Below, piece after piece: positions 1 to 7,275 of a stretch of DNA of 16,094 bases. Within the stretch, counting starts at the first letter, position 1. Each line of letters begins with the position of its first letter. Position numbers and translations under genes: made by a program. The stretch covers positions 1 through 16,094 of the forward strand of contig CAKREH010000048.1 in assembly GCA_934317215.1 (NCBI GenBank), written 5' to 3'. The stretch comes from an uncultured Roseburia sp. (GTDB lineage Bacteria > Bacillota > Clostridia > Lachnospirales > Lachnospiraceae). The notes beneath the pieces were generated by a model, which was not told the DNA's origin, searched no databases, and saw only the letters and a program-made list of their open reading frames with translations.

Positions 1-243
1 TTTGCAGTAGGCCGCCGGAATTGGCTGTTTGCCAAGAGTATCCGTGGTGCAGATGCCAGTGCTGTTGTTTATAGTATTGCAGAAACAGCCCTGCTGAATG
101 GTCTGAAGCCGTATGTATATCTTTCCTATGTATTAGACGAGCTTCGTAAAATGGGACCTTTTCCAAAGCCGAATGATCTAAATCGGCTTTTGCCATGGTC
201 AAATGAATTACCGGAAGGATTTCGAACCAAAAAGAAGAAATAA
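1..243 (+). CDS. IS66-family transposase, C-terminal fragment
   Basis: Frame 1 is open from the window edge to TAA at 241-243 and gives 80 residues. It begins FAVGRRNWLFAKSIRGADAS and continues through SAVVYSIAETALLNGLKPYVYL to LLPWSNELPEGF. This is the typical C-terminal end of the IS66 (TnpC) DDE transposase family: a GRRNWLFA block, then a Y-S-x-x-E-T-A helix, then a short LLPW tail. The catalytic DDE residues and the IS66 accessory genes lie upstream, outside the window, so intactness cannot be judged. The Lys-rich end (TKKKK) matches a natural stop rather than a truncation. Family assignment is from remembered motifs. Confidence 0.85.
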   Translation, partial: FAVGRRNWLFAKSIRGADASAVVYSIAETALLNGLKPYVYLSYVLDELRKMGPFPKPNDLNRLLPWSNELPEGFRTKKKK

Positions 244-247
244 AATG

Positions 248-267
248 TGCCGCCCTGATGGGCGGCA
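248..267 (+). terminator. Hairpin just downstream of the IS66 transposase
   Basis: TGCCGCCC (248-255) and GGGCGGCA (260-267) form a perfect 8-bp G/C-rich stem with a TGAT loop, four bases after the transposase stop. Only a weak T run follows, so it may be a weak terminator or part of the right end of the insertion sequence. The exact right inverted repeat cannot be placed without the left end. A TTAC near 292-296 would suit an IS66 end, but that is a guess. Confidence 0.5.
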
Positions 268-346
268 TGTTTAAAAAGGCAAGGTACCGATGATTACGTA
301 CTTACAAAGAATGGACAATATCAGTCTGAAAAGCAGGGAGGTCATA

Positions 347-1537
347 ATGTCTGGAAACATAGCGATCGGTATACAGGACTTTTCAACAATCATTCAGGGA
401 AACTACTTTTATATAGATAAAACACCTTTCATTCAAGAATGGTGGGATAGCGGGGATAGTGTGACTCTGATTACCCGTCCGAGTCGTTTTGGAAAGACGC
501 TTGCAATGAGTATGGTGGAGCAGTTCTTTTCCATAGACTATGCCGACAGGTCGGATCTGTTTGAACATCTGGCAATCTGGAAAGATGAAAAATACCGTAA
601 TCTGCAGGGAACTTATCCTGTCATCAGTCTGTCATTTGCGAATGTTAAAGAACCGACATACGAAATGGCAATACAGAAAATAAGTCTGTTTCTTTCAAAA
701 TTATATATAAAGTATATTTATATTTTGGAAAGCGGGATTTTACACGGATCTGATATTACTTTTTTTCAAAAAATACTGACAGCAACAGAAAATACAAATG
801 ATATTGATATTACACTTGCATTAAACCAGTTATCAAGTTTTTTATATCAATATTATGGTAAAAAAGTAATTATTTTATTGGACGATTATGATGCTCCATT
901 GCAGGAGGCTTTTATTAATGGGTATTTGGATCAGATGACAGATTTTACAGAAAGACTGTTTCGTTCCACATTAAAAGCAAATCCTTATTTGGAACGTGCA
1001 ATTATGATAGGAATTACAAGCATGTCCAAAGAAGTTATATTTTCAGACTTCCATAATTTGAATATTATTACAACGACATCGGAAAAATATGTAGATTCTT
1101 TCGGTTTTACAGAAAAAGAAGTGTTTAAGCAGCTTGATATCAGGGGATTAGCTGATTATAAGAAAATTGTAAAACAGTGGTATGGTGGTTTTATTTTTGG
1201 TCTACACCATCATATTTATAATCCATGGTCTATTATAAACTATCTGGATACAAAACAGATTCGTCCGTACTGGGCATCTACAAGCTCAAATAGGCTAATA
1301 AATAAGTTTCTTAAAGAACCATCAGAAAATATCAAAAAACAGATGGAAGCTTTATTAAATGGACAAATCATCACAGTAAATTTTTATGAACAAATAGATA
1401 AGAACGAAAATGCTATCTGGAGTCTGCTATTGGCAAGTGGTTATTTGAAAGTGGAAAAGGTGCAATATCGAGGAAAAACATTAAAACCGTGGTATCATCT
1501 ATGTATTACAAATTTAGAAAACCGCTATGCCTTCTAA
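347..1537 (+). CDS. AAA-ATPase-like protein (PF09820 type), C-terminally truncated
   Basis: The start chosen is ATG 347, preceded by GGGAGG at 336-341; upstream in-frame ATGs lack a site. The protein is 396 aa. The N-terminus (IGIQDFSTIIQGNYFYIDKT) and the P-loop variant RPSRFGKT at residues 44-51 are hallmarks of the AAA-ATPase-like family, which is abundant in Lachnospiraceae and Bacteroidales. A Walker B-like strand VIILLDDYD sits near residues 174-182. Full-length members normally continue past a SGYLK...TNxE segment into a PD-(D/E)XK nuclease-like DUF1703 domain. Here the protein stops right after TNLENRYAF, so that domain is missing. The next frames show no continuation, so this looks like a deletion, not a simple frameshift. 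The gene is more A/T-rich than its neighbours, which suggests transfer. The cellular role of the family is not established. Confidence 0.75.
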   Translation: MSGNIAIGIQDFSTIIQGNYFYIDKTPFIQEWWDSGDSVTLITRPSRFGKTLAMSMVEQFFSIDYADRSDLFEHLAIWKDEKYRNLQGTYPVISLSFANVKEPTYEMAIQKISLFLSKLYIKYIYILESGILHGSDITFFQKILTATENTNDIDITLALNQLSSFLYQYYGKKVIILLDDYDAPLQEAFINGYLDQMTDFTERLFRSTLKANPYLERAIMIGITSMSKEVIFSDFHNLNIITTTSEKYVDSFGFTEKEVFKQLDIRGLADYKKIVKQWYGGFIFGLHHHIYNPWSIINYLDTKQIRPYWASTSSNRLINKFLKEPSENIKKQMEALLNGQIITVNFYEQIDKNENAIWSLLLASGYLKVEKVQYRGKTLKPWYHLCITNLENRYAF

Positions 1538-1573
1538 TATGTTTCGTATTGGGACAGACAGGGAGGAATGAAT

Positions 1574-2752
1574 ATGACAACAATCAAACAGGAGAACAAC
1601 CACATGTTATCAGTCTGTATCATCACCAAAAACGAAGAACACAATATAGAGCGCTGCCTGAAATCTTTCCAGAACACCGGATTTGAGCTGATCGTAGCGG
1701 ATACTGGATCGACAGATCAGACAAAAAAAATTGCTGCAGAATACACCGATCATATCTATGATTTCCCATGGTGCGATGATTTTTCCGCAGCAAAGAATTT
1801 TGCGATTTCAAAAGCAACACATCCGTATGTGATGGTCATTGACAGCGATGAATATTTACAGAAGATCGATCTGGCAGAGTTGGAAAAAATGATCACAGAA
1901 CGTCCGGATGCGGTTGGCAGGATCCAGAGAATCAACATCATTTCCGGAAAAGACGGAAAGCAGGAAAATAAAGAGTGGATCAACCGCATTTTCGCAAAAG
2001 AAAGTTTTCATTACACGGGAAGAATCCATGAGCAGGTAACAGCTTATGATGAAAAGGAATATCGTACATACGAAACACCGGTCGTCATCGGTCATACAGG
2101 TTATGATCTTCCGAAGGAAGAAAAAAAGGCAAAAGCGCTGCGCAACATAAGACTGCTGGAGCAGGAATTAAAAAATTTAGGATGGGATGCAAAAACGCAT
2201 GCCACGCAGTTAGAACAGAATCTCGCAAAGCAGGATACGGATGCAGAGCAGAAATCTGAAATTACGGATGCAAAAAAAGAGCAGCAGATTCCGTATCTTT
2301 TGTACCAGCTTGGAAAAAGCTATTACATGGCAGAAGATTATGCCGAGGCATGCTTCTGGTTCGCCCATGGACTCAGTTATGACCTTGAACCAAAGTTAGA
2401 ATATGTCATCGATATGGTGGAAACCTATGGCTATGCACTGATCAACAGTGGGCGTGCCGGGGAGGCGCTTTTCTTTGAAAATATTTACGAAGAATTTGGA
2501 AATAGTGCGGATTTTCAGTTCCTGATGGGACTCATTTATATGAACAACGCTATGTTTGATGCAGCAGTTGGAGAATTTTTGAAAGCGGTCAAACACCGGG
2601 ACTGCAGGATGGCGGGAGTAAATTCCTATGCAGCTTATTACAATATCGGTGTGATCTATGAGTGTCTTGGGAAAACCGGTGAGGCAAAGGATTATTATCA
2701 GAAGTGCGGTAGTTATGAGCCGGCGGTAAAAAGACTGGGGATTTTGAATTGA
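1574..2752 (+). CDS. GT2-family glycosyltransferase with C-terminal TPR repeats
   Basis: The N-terminal GT-A core reads LSVCIITKNEEHNIERCLKS, then ELIVADTGSTDQT, then the acidic VIDSDEYL (DxD-like) motif and HYTGRIHEQV. This is a standard GT2 inverting-type nucleotide-sugar transferase arrangement. From about residue 235 on, TPR-like helices follow (PYLLYQLGKSYYMAEDYAEA, DFQFLMGLIYMNNAMFDAAV, AAYYNIGVIYECLGKTGEA). GT2-TPR proteins beside flagellin genes are known or suspected protein glycosyltransferases, so flagellin is the likely acceptor (inference from context). The start ATG 1574 has GGGAGGA at 1561-1567. An alternative start is ATG 1604 with AGGAG at 1590-1594, which begins exactly at the conserved MLSVCIITKNE. 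The gene converges on the minus-strand flagellin and shares its terminator. Confidence 0.85.
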   Translation: MTTIKQENNHMLSVCIITKNEEHNIERCLKSFQNTGFELIVADTGSTDQTKKIAAEYTDHIYDFPWCDDFSAAKNFAISKATHPYVMVIDSDEYLQKIDLAELEKMITERPDAVGRIQRINIISGKDGKQENKEWINRIFAKESFHYTGRIHEQVTAYDEKEYRTYETPVVIGHTGYDLPKEEKKAKALRNIRLLEQELKNLGWDAKTHATQLEQNLAKQDTDAEQKSEITDAKKEQQIPYLLYQLGKSYYMAEDYAEACFWFAHGLSYDLEPKLEYVIDMVETYGYALINSGRAGEALFFENIYEEFGNSADFQFLMGLIYMNNAMFDAAVGEFLKAVKHRDCRMAGVNSYAAYYNIGVIYECLGKTGEAKDYYQKCGSYEPAVKRLGILN

Positions 2753-2770
2753 TCAGCAAAAAGTTATACA

Positions 2771-2807
2771 AAAATGCGTAACAGTAAGGAAAGCTGTTAC
2801 GCATTTT
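2771..2807. terminator. Bidirectional Rho-independent terminator
   Basis: AAAATGCGTAACAG (2771-2784) and CTGTTACGCATTTT (2794-2807) form a perfect 14-bp stem with a 9-nt loop. There is a T run on the plus side and an A run on the minus side. It lies between the converging glycosyltransferase (stop 2752) and the minus-strand flagellin (stop 2826) and can serve both. Confidence 0.95.
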
Positions 2808-2825
2808 TTGTTTTGTGCAGTTGGC

Positions 2826-4685
2826 TCACTGCAGCAGTTGTAAGATACCCTGTTTACTTTGGTTTGCCTGTGCGAGTATTGACTGACCGGATTGCTGTAA
2901 AATATTATAGAGGCTGTTTCTGACAAGTTCGGCTGACATGTCTGTGTCGCGTATTCTTGACTCACTGGCAGTCACATTTTCACCAGTGTTTGAATCAATG
3001 TTGTTTGTTGAGGACAGCCGATTCTGGATGGCGCCGTAGTAGGAACGGATTGCTGAAATTTTGTCAATGACACGATCCATATGTTTTAAGGAATCGGCGC
3101 CATGAAATGCGGAAATTGGTTTTTCAAGTCCGACGGTTTCTTTTAGATTGTCAGTCGAAAGATCATATAACCGGATGGATATTTTATCATAGGCTCTGTC
3201 ACTGGACTGGATATCAAGATACTGTGGAAGTATCGTGGAAGTCTCCGTGGTAACTGTTTCTGTCACATCGCGTACCTGTGTAGTTTTGGTCGTGGTTGTG
3301 ACTTCATAAGGCACTTTTTTCAGTTCAATGGGTCCGTAAGTTACGCTGCCAAGATCAAGAGACTGTCCTGGTTGAAGTGTCCTGTTTTCCCACCAGAATC
3401 CTGCTCCGGTATGATGGTTTACCTGAGTGCCTGGAACTACATGACTGTCATCCCAGGTATTGTATAGCTGTTCGATATCGCCCATAACAGAATAATCGGT
3501 GTTACTTCCGGTGATTGGGATTTTTGCCATGTCATTTTCTAAGGTGTAAGGCTCTGCGTTTTTAGCAGATGTCACCTGTGTATTCATGGTATCGAAAGCA
3601 AGACGTGCGCTCGCAGTATGAGGGTTTGCGGTATCATTGTTTGTAAATTTGTAGGAAATTTTATAACTTTGATCTGCCTGCAATTCTATGATCTGGGCTA
3701 ATTCGATGCCATTCCCAAGATCGAAAGTAGTAGTTGCGGTATTATTGTCAGCGGATACTACGGTACTTTTTGGAATTGCACCGTCTCTATACAGGTCATA
3801 ACTTTTCAGGGTGCCGTCAATCTGAACACCAAGCTGTGACATTGCACAGGATAAGTTTAAACGTGTATCGGGATTTGAATCTTTATTTGTAATGTTGATA
3901 TAGCCATTATTTCCGGTCATATCGCCAGGGGCTACGAGACTGGTATACTGGCTTCCGGCAGTTTGTTTTACATGCGTTGTTTCAGTGGCTTCGTCAAAAG
4001 TGTCCTTGGAGCTGATGGTGGTATAGATACTGTTTTCGTCATAGATTGTATGACCATCCGGATTGACGGAATTAACAGTCTCGCTTTCTGTATATGTGGA
4101 GGAAAAATTGTTTAATACCTCCCAATGCGATGTTGTATTGGTATCAGGCGGGATGGGATCTGTTTTTTCAAGCCATATGACGGTGGTATCGGTTTTTGTG
4201 GTTGTCCGGTTGATCGGCTGTCTCGTGTTGGTAGTAGTGTTGGTAACAGGACCGGCAAGCAGTGTATCTTTGCCTTTGAAAAGTTCAATCGTATTAAATT
4301 CCGTAGAATCAAAAATACGATCCTGTTCATTGTTCAGTGCTGATAATTCAGCTTCGATTGCGGCGCGGTCGGCATCGGTATTGGTGTCATTTGCAGCCTG
4401 TATCAGTAATTCACGCTGCCTCTGGGTAATGCTGTGAATTTCGTCAAGACCTCCATCAGCAGTTTTAACGAGATCAATTCCGGTTTCAACATTATCGCAT
4501 GCTTTGTTTAAACCGCGTATCTGAATACGCATTTTTTCGGATATTGTAAGTCCGGCTGCATTGTCTGCAGCACGGTTGATTTTATAACCGGAAGATAATT
4601 TCTCTGTGGATTTTGTCTTATTATCAACGTTGATATTGTAATTTCTCTGGGCATTCATCGCCTCTAAAAAGTGATTGACAACCAT
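2826..4685 (-). CDS. Flagellin with large Thr-rich, decorated central domain
   Basis: This is a structural subunit of the flagellar filament, 619 aa. Residues 1-140 hold the conserved D0/D1 part: MVVNHFLEAMNAQ, LSSGYKINRAADNAAGLTIS, and the ITQRQRELLIQAANDTN helix. Residues 525-619 hold the C-terminal D1/D0 part: ISAIRSYYGAIQNRL, RIRDTDM, LAQANQ and the end GILQLLQ. Between them lie nearly 390 extra residues. Two Thr-rich arms (about 149-195 and 463-494) enclose a probable beta-rich globular domain (about 260-460, with IELQADQSYKISYKFTNND). That domain is not a recognised enzyme. The ATG at 4685-4683 is chosen because GGAGG (4692-4696) precedes it by 6 nt; the ATG 33 nt upstream has no site. 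A sigma-28 promoter lies upstream. Thr arms are plausible O-glycosylation targets (inference). Cys63 and Cys280 are unusual, since most flagellins lack Cys. Confidence 0.95.
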   Translation of the reverse strand: MVVNHFLEAMNAQRNYNINVDNKTKSTEKLSSGYKINRAADNAAGLTISEKMRIQIRGLNKACDNVETGIDLVKTADGGLDEIHSITQRQRELLIQAANDTNTDADRAAIEAELSALNNEQDRIFDSTEFNTIELFKGKDTLLAGPVTNTTTNTRQPINRTTTKTDTTVIWLEKTDPIPPDTNTTSHWEVLNNFSSTYTESETVNSVNPDGHTIYDENSIYTTISSKDTFDEATETTHVKQTAGSQYTSLVAPGDMTGNNGYINITNKDSNPDTRLNLSCAMSQLGVQIDGTLKSYDLYRDGAIPKSTVVSADNNTATTTFDLGNGIELAQIIELQADQSYKISYKFTNNDTANPHTASARLAFDTMNTQVTSAKNAEPYTLENDMAKIPITGSNTDYSVMGDIEQLYNTWDDSHVVPGTQVNHHTGAGFWWENRTLQPGQSLDLGSVTYGPIELKKVPYEVTTTTKTTQVRDVTETVTTETSTILPQYLDIQSSDRAYDKISIRLYDLSTDNLKETVGLEKPISAFHGADSLKHMDRVIDKISAIRSYYGAIQNRLSSTNNIDSNTGENVTASESRIRDTDMSAELVRNSLYNILQQSGQSILAQANQSKQGILQLLQ

Positions 4686-4699
4686 ATGGATCCTCCATG
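4686..4699 (-). promoter_or_regulatory. GGA-loop hairpin over the flagellin ribosome binding site (CsrA-like site)
   Basis: Read on the minus strand, ATGGA-GGA-TCCAT (4698 to 4686) forms a perfect 5-bp stem with a GGA triloop directly before the ATG. It overlaps the Shine-Dalgarno GGAGG. The 8-mer CATGGAGG (4699 to 4692) fits the CsrA/RsmE consensus CANGGANG. In Bacillus the flagellin mRNA is controlled by CsrA at such a site. Use here is inferred. Confidence 0.55.
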
Positions 4700-4739
4700 A
4701 TCTGCTAATTCTCTCCAAAAGACAAGGAACTTTATAATT

Positions 4740-4766
4740 ATATCGGCGGATATAGGAGAAAATTTA
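4740..4766 (-). promoter_or_regulatory. Sigma-28 (SigD/FliA) promoter of the minus-strand flagellin
   Basis: On the minus strand, TAAA (4766-4763) is followed by 15 nt and GCCGATAT (4747-4740). This fits the known flagellar sigma-28 consensus TAAA-N15-GCCGATAA at every position but the last. It places the transcript start about 45 nt before the flagellin ATG. Confidence 0.9.
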
Positions 4767-4791
4767 TACGGAGTGCTGCACACTGTTAAAA

Positions 4792-4820
4792 GAGACAAAA
4801 AAGCTGGTGTATGATATAAT
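4792..4820 (+). promoter_or_regulatory. Sigma-A promoter for the zinc-ribbon gene
   Basis: GAGACA (4792-4797) and a perfect TATAAT (4815-4820) are separated by 17 nt, facing right, about 25 bp from the divergent sigma-28 promoter. It would drive the zinc-ribbon gene and possibly the protease flagellin behind it. Confidence 0.65.
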
Positions 4821-4890
4821 GAGCGCAAGCGAGTCAACATGCGCGGAGCGAGTGCAGATTACGAGCTTCATTAAGGAGGAAAATGCTGTC

Positions 4891-5280
4891 ATGGGGTTTA
4901 TTTGCAAAGTACATTGTCCGGTCTGCGAATATAATCAGTTATTTTTACTGGGATGCGGGCGGAAGGATTGTGATTTAGATCATATTTATTCGCATTTTGG
5001 TATGATGGATGAATGGGCAGTAAAGGTTGCGGTATTAGAAAAAGGCGGCAGACTGCCGGTATTTCAGTATAAGCTGGGCAGATGTCAGGATTGTGGGAGA
5101 CTCAAGGCTGTACCGGAAGTGGTATTTGATGATGGAACGTCGATTCACGGAAAAGTATGCGGGTGTGACATGAAAAAGGAACATGCGATGGAACTTTATA
5201 GTGAGGATGGGTTTGAGATGATAAAATGTCCGGATTGTGGTGGAACTCCTGTGATCAGTAATGATGGATTGTGGGATTAA
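4891..5280 (+). CDS. Small cysteine-rich zinc-ribbon protein, function unknown
   Basis: ATG 4891 is chosen, with AGGAGG at 4874-4879 (11-nt gap). An upstream in-frame ATG at 4807 overlaps the promoter and is unlikely. The product has 129 aa and 11 cysteines: C5, C9, C12, C22, C27, a CQDC pair at 65/68, a CGC at 90/92 and a CPDCGG pair at 113/116. These suggest two or three zinc-binding knuckles. There is no signal peptide or membrane segment, so it should be cytoplasmic. I do not recognise the family. It ends 60 nt before the protease flagellin on the same strand, with no clear terminator or sigma-28 promoter between, so the two may be co-transcribed. A regulatory or adaptor role for the flagellin is possible but unproven. 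Confidence 0.75.
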   Translation: MGFICKVHCPVCEYNQLFLLGCGRKDCDLDHIYSHFGMMDEWAVKVAVLEKGGRLPVFQYKLGRCQDCGRLKAVPEVVFDDGTSIHGKVCGCDMKKEHAMELYSEDGFEMIKCPDCGGTPVISNDGLWD

Positions 5281-5340
5281 AATAACGTCATATACAGAAA
5301 CGGACAGGCAGTCAGGGAGAAACACCGGAGGAGAACAGTT

Positions 5341-7233
5341 ATGGTTATTATGCATAATATGGAAGCGATGAATGCATCCCATCAGGTTAATGTTGGAAAT
5401 AATAAAAAGGCAAAATCGACGGAGCGTTTATCGAGTGGATATCGGATCAACAGAGCGGCAGATGATGCAGCGGGACTTACGATTTCCGAAAAAATGCGCT
5501 GGCAGATCAGAGGACTTAACCGGGCATCGGATAATTCAGAGGAGGGCATTTCGTATATTCGGACGGCAGACGGGGCTTTAGAGGAAATGCATTCACTGAT
5601 GCAAAGATGCCGGGAACTGTGTGTGCAGGCTGCGAATGATACTAATACGGAGGCAGATCGTGATGCTGTACAAAAGGAGATAGATCAGGTTACAAAGGAG
5701 ATTGACAGAATTTCATCTACGACACAGTATAATACTCTGAATATTTTTTCAACAGATGGACTTGATCCGTTTGCATTGCAGGGAGCTGGGGGAATAAATA
5801 ATTTTATCAGTGTGACAATGCAGTTCATTGACAAGGATGGCAATGTATTGACACCGGACAACGGAAATCCGGGAAATGCGACCAATTATACAGGAGATAA
5901 TGCGACAATTGCCAGATATGTGGCGGATCAGGCTGCGCTTGCAGCAGGAGCGATTCTGGCGGCTTATCCGGCATTAACAGGAGCATCATCGTCAGGACTT
6001 AAAGTTGGATTAAACCTTGCTGATATTGATGGAAGCGGCAATGTTTTAGCGTCCGCACAGCTTAGCATGAGCTGGGGGGTGGATACAACGATGACGTATA
6101 CAATGAACGTAGATACCTCTGATTATAATATAAATAATTATAATGATGGAACTTTGGCAGCTACTATTGCACATGAAATGACACATCTGGTTATGCAGGA
6201 TACTTTGACGGCAGGGATGCTGTCACAAAACTCAGAACCGTATCCGAAATGGTTTGTTGAAGGAGCAGCGCAGACAGCAAGCGGAGATGATGGATGGCTT
6301 ACAAACTATCTGAATGGAAGTTCGTCAGATGCCGCGATTCAGGCGTATCTTTCAAAAACGTCTTCTATGCCGTATGGAGCCGGATATCTGAATACACTTT
6401 ATCTGGCACAGATGGCATCTGGGCAGTCAACAGTCAGTACTGGAAGTTTGCGGGCTGGTATGAATACTATTTTTTCAAAGCTGGTTACAGGAAGTACACT
6501 CAGTCAGGTAATCAGTGAGATTTCGAATGGGAAATATACGGATTACCATAATTTTGAAAATAATGTTGCCAGTGATGCAGATGCGCTGCAGTTTACAAAA
6601 GATTTCATTGCTGCAAGGGGTGGAAATGGAGCCGGATCTGTGGTGGCAGCTAACCTGTCAACAGTGACAAAAGATATTTTGGGCAGTGCGGCGAAATATA
6701 CCACCAGCTATACGATCGATACCAGCACCACAGCATATGCAAATCACTTTTCAAGTGGATTTACATTTCCGGATAAAGGAAAGGCGAACGGAACTGGTGG
6801 TGGGGGAACAGGAACTGGAGGAATCACAAATAATGGTGGTATGCTGTATCTTCAGGTTGGGGCACAGGGAGGCCAGTATGTAGCGTTGAATACATATGAT
6901 GTCTCCTCAGATACTCTGTTTAAGGGAAGAACGCTGGATGTAATGTCTTTTGAAAAAGCAACAAAGTCCATAGATATCGCAGATGAAGCAATTGATGGGA
7001 TTTCAGCGATACGTTCTTATTACGGGGCAATACAGAACCGGCTGGAAAAAACAGTTTCCAATTTGGAAAATACAAAAGAAAATACACAGGCGGCAGAATC
7101 AAAGATCCGCGATACAGATATGGCAGAGGAAATGGTGTCAAACAGCAGTGCAGATATTATTACCCAGGCAGCTCAGGCTATGCTTGCGCAGGCGAATCAG
7201 ATCAAGGAAGGAATACTGCAGCTTTTACAGTAA
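5341..7233 (+). CDS. Flagellinolysin: flagellin with inserted HExxH metalloprotease domain
   Basis: The protein is 630 aa. Residues 1-140 are flagellin D0/D1 (LSSGYRINRAADDAAGLTIS, LMQRCRELCVQAANDTN). Residues 540-630 are the C-terminal flagellin part (ISAIRSYYGAIQNRL, KIRDTDM, LAQANQ, GILQLLQ). The central region of about 150-480 is a protease domain. It has HEMTH at 278-282 (two His zinc ligands and catalytic Glu279) and a downstream WFVEGAAQ whose Glu307 fits the third ligand of a gluzincin. A YGAGYL segment follows near 345. A Gly-rich linker (484-500) leads back into the filament core. Flagellinolysins, described in Clostridia, are filament subunits that display active protease on the cell surface; a M9-like fold is the known relation. 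ATG 5341 has GGAGGAG 7 nt upstream. No sigma-28 promoter is seen in the 60-nt gap upstream. Confidence 0.93.
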   Translation: MVIMHNMEAMNASHQVNVGNNKKAKSTERLSSGYRINRAADDAAGLTISEKMRWQIRGLNRASDNSEEGISYIRTADGALEEMHSLMQRCRELCVQAANDTNTEADRDAVQKEIDQVTKEIDRISSTTQYNTLNIFSTDGLDPFALQGAGGINNFISVTMQFIDKDGNVLTPDNGNPGNATNYTGDNATIARYVADQAALAAGAILAAYPALTGASSSGLKVGLNLADIDGSGNVLASAQLSMSWGVDTTMTYTMNVDTSDYNINNYNDGTLAATIAHEMTHLVMQDTLTAGMLSQNSEPYPKWFVEGAAQTASGDDGWLTNYLNGSSSDAAIQAYLSKTSSMPYGAGYLNTLYLAQMASGQSTVSTGSLRAGMNTIFSKLVTGSTLSQVISEISNGKYTDYHNFENNVASDADALQFTKDFIAARGGNGAGSVVAANLSTVTKDILGSAAKYTTSYTIDTSTTAYANHFSSGFTFPDKGKANGTGGGGTGTGGITNNGGMLYLQVGAQGGQYVALNTYDVSSDTLFKGRTLDVMSFEKATKSIDIADEAIDGISAIRSYYGAIQNRLEKTVSNLENTKENTQAAESKIRDTDMAEEMVSNSSADIITQAAQAMLAQANQIKEGILQLLQ

Positions 7234-7275
7234 TTAAATTTTATGACAGATAGAACTATCGTACAGGAGACCACC

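Noticed and set aside
4063..4437. 124-aa plus-strand open frame opposite the flagellin
   Set aside because: It is the antisense shadow of the Thr-rich flagellin region (Val/Ser-rich translation) with no ribosome binding site.
4823..4853. Near-repeats GCGCAAGCGAGT and GCGCGGAGCGAGT in the zinc-ribbon leader
   Set aside because: Only two imperfect copies; too short to call an array or an operator, although a dispersed repeat is possible.
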